Part shown: piece by piece, positions 1 to 8,144 of the stretch
Layout: every line of letters begins with the position of its first letter
How positions within the stretch are numbered: the stretch's first letter is position 1
Assembly (NCBI RefSeq): GCF_001624705.1
Contig: NZ_JSEO01000002.1
Coordinates: 1 to 64,000 of the forward strand
Length of the DNA: 64,000 bases
Source of the DNA: Marinomonas sp. SBI8L
Lineage (GTDB): Bacteria > Pseudomonadota > Gammaproteobacteria > Pseudomonadales > Marinomonadaceae
Direction: 5' to 3'
The notes under the pieces: generated by a model
What the model was told of the DNA's origin: nothing
Database searches by the model: none
Seen by the model: only the letters and a program-made list of their open reading frames with translations
Program-made: the position numbers and the translations under genes

Positions 1-72
1 ATCTTTAGGAACAAGCTCGTCAATACAGACGAACTCAAGAGAAGACTGAGTTTGGGGGCGAGAATTAAGCAT
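1..72 (-). CDS. IS1182-like transposase, N-terminal fragment cut by the window edge
   Basis: The minus strand from position 72 reads ATG and then 23 further codons without a stop to the window edge. The peptide contains LEFVCIDELVPKD, which resembles the conserved start of IS1182/IS5-group DDE transposases, where a 'CID-LVP-DHLLR' motif opens the protein. Only about 5% of the gene is inside the window, so catalytic residues cannot be checked. The family call rests on recalled similarity of this short motif and is moderately sure. The gene is oriented away from htpX. Confidence 0.55.
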   Translation of the reverse strand, partial: MLNSRPQTQSSLEFVCIDELVPKD

Positions 73-127
73 GGCTTATTATAAAAAATCCCCGCCTAGG
101 TTGGCGAGGACTTTGTCAGCAGTCTGA
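1..127 (-). mobile_element. Left part of an IS1182-like insertion sequence
   Basis: The transposase start at 72 is preceded on the minus strand by about 55 bases of non-coding DNA. Near 111-127 the minus strand reads CAGACTGCTGACAAAG, which I take as the likely terminal inverted repeat because it lies directly next to a chromosomal hairpin at 128-149. The other end and any target duplication lie outside the window, so the boundary is inferred and not proven. Confidence 0.4.
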
Positions 128-160
128 ACGCCCATTAAATAATGGGCGTTTTTATTTTTT
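128..160 (+). terminator. Hairpin with a T-rich tail between the IS and htpX
   Basis: An 11-bp perfect stem (AACGCCCATTA / TAATGGGCGTT) is followed by TTTATTTTTT on the plus strand. It sits at the 3' end of htpX, which runs on the minus strand. On that strand the hairpin is preceded by A residues, but its downstream T-tract is missing because the putative IS end starts immediately after the stem. It may be a former bidirectional terminator interrupted by the IS insertion. Confidence 0.6.
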
Positions 161-167
161 CAGTTGC

Positions 168-1049
168 TTAGCTGTTTGCTAGAGCTTTAATTCTGTCATC
201 CAGTGGTGGATGGCTTGCTAATAATTCACCCAATGTCGGGCGCTTACCTGCGTTAATGCCAAATGCCATCATGGTTTCTGGCATATGGGATACTTCACTC
301 TCTTTTTTGATACGGATAAGTGCTGCCATCATGTCTGATTTGCTTACTAATTGCGCACCTGCGATATCAGCCTTGTATTCACGGTAACGCGAGAACCACA
401 TGACTATCATAGAGGCCAAAATACCGAATAAGATTTCGAAGATGATGGTGGCAATATAATAACCCCAGCCTACACCGCCTTCGCCTTCATCATCTTTACG
501 TAAGAACTGATCAACCGCATAGCCTGCAATACGGGCAAAGAACATAACAAATGTATTTACTACACCTTGTATTAGCGTCAGGGTAACCATGTCACCATTT
601 GCAACGTGACCAATCTCATGGCCAAGTACCGCTTCGATCTCGTTAGGTGGGAATCTATCCATCATACCTTGAGAAACAGCGACTAACGCATCATTTTTAT
701 TCCAACCTGTAGCAAAAGCGTTGGCATCATGGCTTGGAAATATTGCTACTTCAGGAGTTTTTATACCTGCTTTATGAGCTAGTTGAGCAACTGTGTCTAA
801 TAGCCACTTTTCTTTATGGTTAGCAGGAGAGTCGATTATCTGAGCTCTGGCACTCATTTTTGCCATTTTTTTAGAAAGCAAAAGCGAAATAATACTGCCA
901 GTAAAACCAAATACAGCACAAAATGCGAGTAGTGAGCCAAGGTTAAGGCCATCATTTGAAATGTATCTATCTACACCTAAAACACTGAGGACTATGCTAG
1001 CAACTATCAACACGGCGATGTTGGTGGCTAGAAATAATAATATACGCAT
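168..1049 (-). CDS. htpX: HtpX, membrane zinc metalloprotease
   Basis: This is an M48-family inner-membrane protease that degrades misfolded membrane proteins alongside FtsH. Counting from the in-frame TTG five codons upstream, the zinc motif HEIGH lies near residues 149-153 and the third ligand, Glu in the REYKAD motif, near 229. Hydrophobic segments occur near residues 7-27, 43-63, 163-180 and 203-224. The ATG at 1049 is chosen because it follows GGAG at 9 bases, starts MRILLFL as HtpX proteins do, and gives 293 residues, the length of the E. coli protein. In most bacteria the gene is envelope-stress inducible, but no such operator is visible here. It stands alone, next to the IS fragment. 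Confidence 0.96.
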   Translation of the reverse strand: MRILLFLATNIAVLIVASIVLSVLGVDRYISNDGLNLGSLLAFCAVFGFTGSIISLLLSKKMAKMSARAQIIDSPANHKEKWLLDTVAQLAHKAGIKTPEVAIFPSHDANAFATGWNKNDALVAVSQGMMDRFPPNEIEAVLGHEIGHVANGDMVTLTLIQGVVNTFVMFFARIAGYAVDQFLRKDDEGEGGVGWGYYIATIIFEILFGILASMIVMWFSRYREYKADIAGAQLVSKSDMMAALIRIKKESEVSHMPETMMAFGINAGKRPTLGELLASHPPLDDRIKALANS

Positions 1050-1165
1050 TACAATTTGCTCCAAAATTAATCATGGCGTTAAGCCTGTTGAGCTAATCAT
1101 ATGGTCTTAATGTGTTTTTTCAAGCTTAAAAATAAGCATTTGAATGCAATTCACATTCCATTTGA

Positions 1166-1198
1166 ACTGCTTATCACCTGAGGATGGCGATAAGCAGT
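1166..1198 (-). other. 10-bp inverted repeat downstream of the cytochrome b561 gene
   Basis: ACTGCTTATC at 1166-1175 pairs perfectly with GATAAGCAGT at 1189-1198 across a 13-base loop. It lies 40 bases past the end of the minus-strand cytochrome gene, where a terminator is expected, but no T-tract follows in either direction. It may be an atypical terminator or an mRNA 3' stabiliser. Confidence 0.35.
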
Positions 1199-1239
1199 AC
1201 ACTGAGTGGGGATAATCGCTTTGTTAGGTTTGGATTTAG

Positions 1240-1842
1240 TTATTTTCCTGGTGTCATACTTGCCATCACCCCGTCTTTACGAACGAATTTATGAAATAGC
1301 GCGCCACCTATATGAAATACGAGTAAAACTAGTAATAGGTTAATCGCACTTTTATGCAAACCTCTCATTAATAGAAAATCCGCTTCAAGGTAGCCTGAGG
1401 TAGAGACTTGGCTTAAATTGAATAAAGTGAAGGGCATCACTGGGAGTTCATGCAGACTTGCACTCAAGTAGCCAGTAATAGGAATCATGATAAGGCATGC
1501 GTACAAAGCAAGATGTACAAAACTGGACACACGTTTTTGCCAGCTTGGAATAGCATGCACGGGTCTCTCTGTTCTCACGATAAAACGTTTAACAAGTCTA
1601 AGAATGATAAATAGAGTAAGGATAGAGCCAATACTGGAATGGCCAATTAGCATATTGGTTTTATCTTCAACGCTAAGGGCGCTCGCAAAGCCGAATTTAG
1701 CCAAAAGCATGAGTAAAATGAGAGTCGCTACAAACCAATGTAATAGCTTGTAGACGGTATCGTATCGCGTGACGTGAGTTTGTGATGAGGTGTTCATCAT
1801 GAGTGTATCAGGATTTAAATTTGATCGAGTTTGAATTGACAT
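1240..1842 (-). CDS. Cytochrome b561 family protein
   Basis: This is a small di-heme b-type cytochrome of the inner membrane that passes electrons between quinol and periplasmic or soluble acceptors. It is 200 residues long with four predicted membrane spans, near 36-53, 72-90, 107-127 and 168-186. Histidines that fit the heme ligands occur in LLHW (near 35), GHSS (near 68), VHLALY (near 110) and LLVFHIGG (near 176). The start is supported by GGAG seven bases upstream of the ATG. The N-terminus is about 25 residues longer than in typical members, so an internal ATG near 1800 is an alternative. It is divergent from a LysR gene 66 bases away, which probably controls it. Confidence 0.9.
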   Translation of the reverse strand: MSIQTRSNLNPDTLMMNTSSQTHVTRYDTVYKLLHWFVATLILLMLLAKFGFASALSVEDKTNMLIGHSSIGSILTLFIILRLVKRFIVRTERPVHAIPSWQKRVSSFVHLALYACLIMIPITGYLSASLHELPVMPFTLFNLSQVSTSGYLEADFLLMRGLHKSAINLLLVLLVFHIGGALFHKFVRKDGVMASMTPGK

Positions 1843-1908
1843 AATTGAGCTCCAATCGAAAGTTGCTTTATTATGACTGTTGTCTGTATATTGATAATCA
1901 GTTAATTA

Positions 1909-2829
1909 ATGAAAAGATTGTTTTATATGCAGAACAATGATCTCAACCAAATCCGTATTTTTATCAAGGTTGCTCAATTCTCTAGCTTTACGAAAGCAGC
2001 AGATGTGCTTGATATCGAAAAATCCACCGTGAGTGCCAAGATTAGCCAACTTGAAGCATCTCTAGGGATTCGCTTGTTAGAAAGAACGACTCGCTCTGTT
2101 AGGTTGACTGAAGCAGGAAGAGAATACTTAACCTATTGCGAACAAGCACTTAATACCCTGGCTCAGGGGAATGATTACATCAGTTCATTGAAAGGCGCAC
2201 CTTCTGGAACAATTCGGTTCTGTGCACCGAACAATTTGATTGATTTTATTTTATTGAGTGTGATCGAGCCCTTTCTTAAGCAGTACCCTAAAGTGAACCT
2301 TGAAATACATCAGGTTAATTCAGATGAGGGGTTCTTTTCTGGTGATTATGATTTAGCCATACGAAATCATAGAGGGGAGTTGAAAGATACGAGCTTAATA
2401 TGCCGGCCTTTATTTGAAAGCCAATGGGTTTATGTCGCAAGTCCAGAACACCTTAAAGAGTTTGGTTATCCAAATACGCCTGAGATCTTATTGGAGCAAC
2501 CGAGCATTGGCTTAAGGAATGCGAGCTTGAATAAAACCTATGATCCAAATTTAATCTGGCAAGGTAAAAGGCTCACATTTAAGCACCGATTTGCGGTAGA
2601 TAATATGAGAACTGTGATTGCTTCGATAAAATTGGGGCTTGGTTTAGGTATGGTGCCAAAAAATATGGTCCAAACGGAATTAGAGAAAGGGGAGTTGATT
2701 GAAATAGTAAAAGAGATTCAGATACCTCCTACGTCACTTTATCTCATTTATCCCTCTAGAGAAGGGCAACCGGCCAAACTCACTAAATTTATCGACGTTT
2801 TGATGCAATGGGCAAAAGCTAACAGCTAG
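1909..2829 (+). CDS. LysR-family transcriptional regulator
   Basis: This is a typical LTTR: a winged helix-turn-helix near residues 8-67 (DLNQIRIFIKVAQF..., then the SFTKAADVL and STVSAKISQLE helices), followed by a periplasmic-binding-like effector domain near 95-300. The effector cannot be predicted. At 306 residues it is of normal length. A second ATG at 1927 (MQNNDLNQIR) matches the usual LysR start better, and neither has a strong ribosome-binding site. The 66-base divergent gap to the cytochrome b561 gene suggests that this regulator controls that gene and itself. Confidence 0.9.
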   Translation: MKRLFYMQNNDLNQIRIFIKVAQFSSFTKAADVLDIEKSTVSAKISQLEASLGIRLLERTTRSVRLTEAGREYLTYCEQALNTLAQGNDYISSLKGAPSGTIRFCAPNNLIDFILLSVIEPFLKQYPKVNLEIHQVNSDEGFFSGDYDLAIRNHRGELKDTSLICRPLFESQWVYVASPEHLKEFGYPNTPEILLEQPSIGLRNASLNKTYDPNLIWQGKRLTFKHRFAVDNMRTVIASIKLGLGLGMVPKNMVQTELEKGELIEIVKEIQIPPTSLYLIYPSREGQPAKLTKFIDVLMQWAKANS

Positions 2830-3006
2830 TATATAAAGCCTTATATAAATAAGTGCTATTAGCCAAAGGGTTCCCTGATACGAGAGCGCTGGGTTAATTC
2901 TTATCTTTTTCTAAACTAGTTCTAAACCAGCGGGTAGATAAATTGGGCTAACCTACAATTTATACCAATATGTCGTGAATTAATTGAATAAAAAGGGAAC
3001 ATCTAG

Positions 3007-3975
3007 ATGAAAACAATCGCATTTAGTTTAACCATGCTGTCTTTAGTTGGCTGCTCTCAAGCCAGTTTACCTGTGAGCTCAATGGATTTGTCTGATTACA
3101 AAGGTAGCGGAGCCATTAGCCAAGGCCCAGCTAAAACCATCATTAAAAACTTGTATGAATGCGATAGAGGCAGAGCTCGGATTGCGGGTGTTGGAGAGGT
3201 ACAAGATGTTAATGGAAATGTCTGGGTTGTGCCTGGTGTAAATCATTTTACTAGTGCTCCTATTAGTTCCGATTTACATAATGAATGTACGGGGTATCGG
3301 CCTAATAGCCTCTCTCAGGTCAATTTAAATAAGGTTCCGGTTGTCGAGGTTGATCCTGATGGTGAGATAGTCACTGGTTATATTTTTGCCGATAACTACT
3401 TTGAGCTTTATATCAATGGCGTCATGGTTGGTGTTGATTCAGTGCCTTTCACTCAATTTAATTCCAGTGTGGTGAAATTTAAGGTCAAAAAACCCTATAG
3501 TATCGCTGTTAAAGTCATTGATTGGGAAGAAAACCTCGGTTTAGGCACAGAAAGTAATAGGGGGAGTAACTATCACCCAGGTGACGGTGGTTTTATTGCC
3601 AGCTTTAGTGATGGCACTATCACGAATGCTGATTGGCAGGCTCAAACCTATTACACTGCGCCTATTTATGATTTAACGTGTCTAGTTGAGCCTAACAGCC
3701 TTCGTTATTCAAAAACTTGTTCAACAAAAGGCGTAGATAACGGATCTAATGCCTATGCTATTCATTGGAAAACACCAAGCAATTGGCAAGCACAATCGTT
3801 TGATTCAACAGATTGGCCTGCTGCAACCACCTATACAGAATCAGTGATAGGTGTTGATAATAAAAAAGCTTACATGAATTTTAGAGAGAAGTTTGCAGGC
3901 GCTGGAGCAGAGTTTATTTGGTCAACTAACGTGGTTTTAGATAACGAAGTGTTGTTAAGATATCAGGTTAAATAA
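3007..3975 (+). CDS. Secreted lipoprotein of unknown function
   Basis: The 322-residue product starts with a lipoprotein signal: a short charged start, a hydrophobic stretch and the lipobox LVGC with Cys16. The mature part is rich in beta-strand-like segments, for example FADNYFELYINGVMVGVD near 126-144, followed by a conserved-looking IAVKVIDWEENLGLGTE stretch. This resembles the galactose-binding or adhesin-like beta-sandwich found in secreted proteins of marine bacteria, sometimes alongside YHYH domains. That resemblance is from memory and weak. Further Cys residues may form disulfides. AAGGGA upstream of the ATG supports the start. It ends in a clear terminator and precedes a two-component system, but no functional link is shown. 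Confidence 0.75.
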   Translation: MKTIAFSLTMLSLVGCSQASLPVSSMDLSDYKGSGAISQGPAKTIIKNLYECDRGRARIAGVGEVQDVNGNVWVVPGVNHFTSAPISSDLHNECTGYRPNSLSQVNLNKVPVVEVDPDGEIVTGYIFADNYFELYINGVMVGVDSVPFTQFNSSVVKFKVKKPYSIAVKVIDWEENLGLGTESNRGSNYHPGDGGFIASFSDGTITNADWQAQTYYTAPIYDLTCLVEPNSLRYSKTCSTKGVDNGSNAYAIHWKTPSNWQAQSFDSTDWPAATTYTESVIGVDNKKAYMNFREKFAGAGAEFIWSTNVVLDNEVLLRYQVK

Positions 3976-3980
3976 TCAAA

Positions 3981-4013
3981 AAAATGGCTTCACTATTTTG
4001 TTGAAGCCATTTT
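3981..4013 (+). terminator. Rho-independent terminator after the lipoprotein gene
   Basis: The stem AAAATGGCTTCA / TGAAGCCATTTT has a 9-base loop and is flanked by A-rich and T-rich sequence, so it could work in both directions. It separates the lipoprotein gene from the response regulator and rules out translation starts of the regulator upstream of about 4015. Confidence 0.8.
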
Positions 4014-4033
4014 CATTTCTAGCTGGAAGAAGC

Positions 4034-4723
4034 ATGAGACAAACTATTTTAGTTGTTGATGATAAGCATAATGTGCAACAGCTGCTGACCGAGTTTTTAA
4101 CAGGTCAAGGCTACCAAGTAAGGCTTGCAACAAATGGAAAAGATGCACTTGTCTCTATAAAGGAAGAAACGCCAGATCTCATTTTATTAGATGTCATGAT
4201 GCCTTTCATGGATGGTTATGAGTTCATGAAAGTCTTGCGTAAAACGAGCAATTTGCCTGTCATTATGATCACAGCTAAACAGCATGAAAGTGATTTAATT
4301 AAAGGTTTTGAGCTGGGAGCTGATGATTATGTGAGTAAACCTTTTCGTTTAAGCGAGTTATTAGCAAGGCTTAAAGCAGTATTAAGGCGGTCGGTTAGTT
4401 ATGATGAAATTAAAACAAGCCATATTTACGCAGGTCTTAAGTTAGACAAATCAACGAATGAGGTTATCTACCTAGAGACTCAAATAATACTGACAGCTAG
4501 TGAATTTTGTTTATTAAATTTATTGGTTCAGCGTGCTGAGCAAACCGTTAATAAAGCTGATTTATGCCGCTACTTGATTGAAAATGGTAACACAGGGCTT
4601 GAATCCACTTTGAAAATTCATATTCGTAACCTGCGATTAAAACTGGCTGAAAATACAAACAATGCTTTTGATATCAATAGTGTATTTGGTGTCGGTTATC
4701 GATTAAGTGTTATGACAGAATGA
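4034..4723 (+). CDS. OmpR-family response regulator
   Basis: The 229-residue protein has a receiver domain (about 3-116) with the acidic pair Asp9-Asp10, phospho-acceptor Asp53 in LLDVMMP, Thr80 and Lys102. A C-terminal winged-helix DNA-binding domain follows (about 130-227). The ATG at 4034 is preferred because GGAAG lies upstream and the reading frame before it runs through a terminator hairpin. The stop codon overlaps the start of the histidine kinase gene by four bases (ATGA), so the two are translationally coupled and form a cognate pair. The stimulus and regulon are unknown. Confidence 0.93.
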   Translation: MRQTILVVDDKHNVQQLLTEFLTGQGYQVRLATNGKDALVSIKEETPDLILLDVMMPFMDGYEFMKVLRKTSNLPVIMITAKQHESDLIKGFELGADDYVSKPFRLSELLARLKAVLRRSVSYDEIKTSHIYAGLKLDKSTNEVIYLETQIILTASEFCLLNLLVQRAEQTVNKADLCRYLIENGNTGLESTLKIHIRNLRLKLAENTNNAFDINSVFGVGYRLSVMTE

Positions 4724-6135
4724 AAATGTCTCTGAGAATTAAGCTAACGCTAAGTTACTTCGCTTTAACGAGTTTTACTGGCATTGTGATATTTCTACTT
4801 ATCTATTTAACGTCTGATCAAAGATTAAAAAGCTTAGTTGATCAAGAACAACAGGCTGAGATCATTGCCGAAGTGATTAATTGGTATGAAATTGAAGGTT
4901 CATGGCAAGGGTTTGAAGAATACTATATAAACCTACATCCATTAAAACTTGATAATAAAGTTAATCTAGCTGGGCGAAACTCTACCAAAAAGCCGCTTGA
5001 GAGGCCAACTAAAAGGCGTATAAATCAGCATGGTATTTTGGATGCAGATAAAAGAGTACTAAAGCAATTTTTAACTTTCTCCACTGGCGACACTCCTCCT
5101 GATGTCTACCTCACCAAGATTAAACCGATAGAAATAGATGGTGAGGTGATTGCTTGGTTAGTGCCAAAAGATGGTAAGGGTATTAGCTTACAATCAGAGA
5201 AGAAAATCTTTTTTGAGCATACAAATCAAGTTCTTCTGATAGCTGTAGCGACAGCATTATTTGTTGCGGCAATCTTAGGAGGAATATTAGCAAAATACTT
5301 GCTAAGACCAATCGAGGCACTAACAAAAGCAAGTCAGGCTATGGCAAAAGGTGACTTGAAACAGTCTGTTGTAAAAACGTCTCGTGATGAGCTCGGTGAA
5401 TTAGCAGAAAGCTTTAATAAAATGAGTGCTGAGTTAGCTCTTGCAGATATAAAAAAGCGTCAAATGACAGCCGATATTGCTCATGACTTAGGGACGCCAT
5501 TGCAGGTGATATCTGGCTATATAGAAATGGCACAAGATCTTAATTCCCCTTTAGACTCCTCTAAACTAGACATTATCTCTGGTGAAATTGGCCAAATAAA
5601 GCGACTTTTAACCGACTTGAGCATTTTATCGGAAGCAGATGAACAAACCCTAAGCGTTATTTGTACTGAGGTGAATTTAGTAAAACTCTTTTCACGTATA
5701 GAAGGCGCTTTCCAAGCGCAATGTCTGAGTGTAGGGGTAAGCTTTAAAACAAATGTTGAGCATGGTTTATCCTCTGTCTTATTAGATGAAGAGCGTATGG
5801 TCCAAGTATTAAGTAACCTTGTGAGTAATGCTTTACGTTACAGCCAAGTTGACGGTGAAATTGTGTTAAAAGTGAAGCGTGAAAAGGCTTATTTGATAAT
5901 AGAAGTGAAGGATAATGGTATCGGTATTGAGGCAAAGCACTTACCCTTTGTTTTTGATCGCTTTTATCGGGTTAGTCATAGCCGTAGCAGTGAGATTGGC
6001 CATATGGGTCTTGGTTTATCTATTACTAAAGCGCTGGTGGAGTTACAAAATGGTGTAATAAAAGTCGATTCGGCTGGTATAGGTAAAGGTTGCAATTTTC
6101 AGATACGTTTTAAGATGTTTAATATGGGGAAATGA
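4720..6135 (+). CDS. Sensor histidine kinase
   Basis: This 471-residue membrane kinase has a membrane span near 10-30, a periplasmic region of about 140 residues, and a second span near 170-192. These are followed by a HAMP linker (192-245), a HisKA domain with phospho-accepting His255 in DIAHDLGTPL, and an ATPase domain with N box (NLVSNALRYS), G1 box (DNGIGI), F box (FDRFYR) and G2 box (GLGLSI). It is BaeS/CpxA-like in layout. It acts on the overlapping upstream response regulator. The sensor region does not match any ligand domain I recognise. Confidence 0.93.
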   Translation: MKMSLRIKLTLSYFALTSFTGIVIFLLIYLTSDQRLKSLVDQEQQAEIIAEVINWYEIEGSWQGFEEYYINLHPLKLDNKVNLAGRNSTKKPLERPTKRRINQHGILDADKRVLKQFLTFSTGDTPPDVYLTKIKPIEIDGEVIAWLVPKDGKGISLQSEKKIFFEHTNQVLLIAVATALFVAAILGGILAKYLLRPIEALTKASQAMAKGDLKQSVVKTSRDELGELAESFNKMSAELALADIKKRQMTADIAHDLGTPLQVISGYIEMAQDLNSPLDSSKLDIISGEIGQIKRLLTDLSILSEADEQTLSVICTEVNLVKLFSRIEGAFQAQCLSVGVSFKTNVEHGLSSVLLDEERMVQVLSNLVSNALRYSQVDGEIVLKVKREKAYLIIEVKDNGIGIEAKHLPFVFDRFYRVSHSRSSEIGHMGLGLSITKALVELQNGVIKVDSAGIGKGCNFQIRFKMFNMGK

Positions 6136-6209
6136 GCAATAACATTCAAGAAACTACCTAATTTATGCTTTATTTTAGTGTTTAAATACAAAATAGGTAA
6201 TGAGGGGTA

Positions 6210-6839
6210 ATGAGTTTGGAATTAACACAAATATTGGCATATATGACTGCGCTCGCTATCGCAGCGGCTATTCCCGGGCCAGGAATAACGGCACTTGTTG
6301 CAAGAAGTGTTAATAGTGGCGCTGGTGCGGGTTTTGTCATGCTATTCGGGTTAATTTTGGGTGACTTAACTTATTTATCTTTTGCTGTTTTTGGTTTGGC
6401 TCTTCTGGCAAGCAGTTTTGGTTTGCTATTTGTCTTGGTGAAATGGGGTGCGCTTTGTTATTTGTGCTACTTAGCATATTGTTTTTGGACTGCAGAGCAT
6501 CAAAACCTAGATAGCCAAGCTGAACCTAAGAAAAAAGATTATATTAGTGCGGCAATCTCGGGCTATACCATCACATTAGGCAACCCTAAAACGATTGCTT
6601 TTTATATGGCTCTTTTACCAGTCGTGATTGATTTAGAGTTGGTAAATATCACGACTTGGGCTTTTGTATTGGTGCCTAGTACCATGCTTGTTCTACTTGT
6701 GGTAGGTGCTGTTTTCATTCTTGCTGCTATGGCAGTACGACAAGCCTTGTCGAGTGAAAAGGCACAAACCCTGTTACACCGTGGTGCTGCAACAACTATG
6801 CTAGGCGCTGCTGCTAGCATGTTCGTTAGAGAGTTCTAA
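6210..6839 (+). CDS. LysE/RhtB-family amino-acid exporter
   Basis: This is a 209-residue inner-membrane protein with about six hydrophobic segments. It has the family's conserved N-terminal glycine/proline motif (PGPGITALVARS, near 22-33), followed by GLILGDLTYL. Members export amino acids such as threonine, homoserine or lysine in exchange for protons. The substrate here cannot be inferred. GAGGGG upstream of the ATG supports the start. The last 39 bases overlap, in convergent orientation, with the end of the AraC-type gene on the other strand. Confidence 0.9.
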   Translation: MSLELTQILAYMTALAIAAAIPGPGITALVARSVNSGAGAGFVMLFGLILGDLTYLSFAVFGLALLASSFGLLFVLVKWGALCYLCYLAYCFWTAEHQNLDSQAEPKKKDYISAAISGYTITLGNPKTIAFYMALLPVVIDLELVNITTWAFVLVPSTMLVLLVVGAVFILAAMAVRQALSSEKAQTLLHRGAATTMLGAAASMFVREF

Positions 6840-7811
6840 GCTCTCTTTTAGCTGATTGAGTGTTTGATCATACTTTTTAATAAAGAGATAGTTGAGACCT
6901 GCTATGGATTGGAAGCCTAAGGTATAAGCTATCTCTTTAGTGTTATAGCCCTTTTTAGAAAGATTTATAGCAAATTCACATATCACCTGATCAAGACAGT
7001 TCTGGAAACTTGTATCATGAGACTTTAATAATCTAGATAATGTTTTTGTGGTTGTTCCTAATTGGTCAGAAATATCTTTTAGGCTAGGCTTTTTGCCCTT
7101 GTAAATATTATTTCGGATAAGTTTGTTTACACTTAATACACAGCCTTTGATACTTTTGTAATAGTTTGATTTTTTCAAGAATTTATCACGATTTTTATTG
7201 AAGAAAGTTGGGTGCTTCATTATAGAGGGAAGCGGGAGTAATTCTTTTTCTATTTTTATTGATCTTGAATGTTTATTCGGTTTGTTTATCTTGTATATGA
7301 AAGGCTCTGTTTTTATTATATGAAAATCAGTTTTGAAGAAACGAATATATTTCTCTAGCATAAGGCATGATAAATCAAGAATATCGTCATTAAATTCTTT
7401 AAAAGTGCCTGGGTTTTCTATAATAAACTCTACCCCTTCTGAATTTGTCTTTTCTAACTTAAAATCAAAGCTTGGCTCTAGAATACAGAAAGCATTCTTA
7501 ATCAGCTCCAGACCTTCTATCAGGCTGGGTGCAGAGAGTAGTGTAAAGCCAAAACCACCCAAATCAGATATGTTTAAATTCTCTTCTAGCACGTTAGCAA
7601 TCTTTTCGTCAGGTGCCAAATAGCTCTTTATTAGCGCAAGTGATTTAATGAGAGTCTCAATTGTAATTTGGTTATGTTCATTTCTAAGGTCTTTATAACT
7701 AAAATTACAAGTGTGATATAACTCATCAAGATTTAAATTGTTTTTCAAATAAAAATCATGCGCCATTTTTAACGCATAAGTTGATATTAAGTTGAAGGAT
7801 AAATGTTTCAA
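6801..7811 (-). CDS. AraC-family regulator (arabinose-binding-like N-terminal domain)
   Basis: In this 336-residue regulator, residues 10-200 resemble the Arabinose_bd-type sensor domain of OruR/ArgR-like AraC proteins. Residues about 235-330 form the double helix-turn-helix domain, with SLKDISDQLGTTTKTLSR as the first helix pair and KEIAYTLGFQSIAGLNYLF as the second, giving the usual 'A-LGF-S-S-F-R'-like signature in variant form. The gene is AT-rich compared with its neighbours. It is divergent from the lectin-pore protein gene, and two 12-bp repeats spaced 22 bp apart in the gap fit AraC-type half-sites. I infer that it controls the toxin-like gene. Confidence 0.88.
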   Translation of the reverse strand: MKHLSFNLISTYALKMAHDFYLKNNLNLDELYHTCNFSYKDLRNEHNQITIETLIKSLALIKSYLAPDEKIANVLEENLNISDLGGFGFTLLSAPSLIEGLELIKNAFCILEPSFDFKLEKTNSEGVEFIIENPGTFKEFNDDILDLSCLMLEKYIRFFKTDFHIIKTEPFIYKINKPNKHSRSIKIEKELLPLPSIMKHPTFFNKNRDKFLKKSNYYKSIKGCVLSVNKLIRNNIYKGKKPSLKDISDQLGTTTKTLSRLLKSHDTSFQNCLDQVICEFAINLSKKGYNTKEIAYTLGFQSIAGLNYLFIKKYDQTLNQLKESLELSNEHASSSA

Positions 7812-8144
7812 ATCTTATCTCATCGAAAATATGTTTTTATAGCTTGTCTTATTATTTATATAGCTTTCTATTTTGAAAGTAAAACAAAATATTTATGAGA
7901 TATATTCTTATTTGTAATGGGTGGGTTGTAAAAAATGAGACTACTTTCTTTAAAAAGTGAGACTGGTTCGTTTTGTCCCTTTTCTTATGTTTGTTGTCTT
8001 TATTCTTTGTTGTTTTAAACGCTTTTCTACATGGATACTTTGTCTTGCAAGTTTGCGCTAGGTAAATCAGCACAAATAAATAATTAAAATTAAGTGTTGC
8101 CTTGTGCCTTGCATAACAATGAACATTATAGATGGATGATAATA
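7812..8144. promoter_or_regulatory. Divergent regulatory region between the AraC gene and the pore-protein gene
   Basis: This is 333 bases of AT-rich DNA with no convincing gene. A short minus-strand frame of 73 codons (7852-8073) is rich in Lys and Thr, has no family features and is judged random. The region contains the direct repeats at 7931-7964. No unambiguous -35/-10 pair was identified. Confidence 0.5.
7931..7964. promoter_or_regulatory. Tandem 12-bp repeats, candidate AraC-type operator
   Basis: AAAAATGAGACT at 7931-7942 recurs as AAAAGTGAGACT at 7953-7964, with 11 of 12 bases identical and a period of 22 bp, about two helical turns. Same-orientation half-sites on one face of the helix are typical of AraC-family binding. 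The pair lies in the divergent gap between an AraC gene and the secreted pore protein gene. Confidence 0.45.

Noticed and set aside
1487-1753. Plus-strand open frame opposite the cytochrome b561 gene
   Set aside because: It lies wholly inside a well-supported gene on the other strand and has no family features.
7852-8073. Minus-strand open frame of 73 codons in the toxin control region
   Set aside because: Lys/Thr/Tyr-rich random-looking peptide, no ribosome-binding site, no family motif, and it overlaps the candidate operator repeats.
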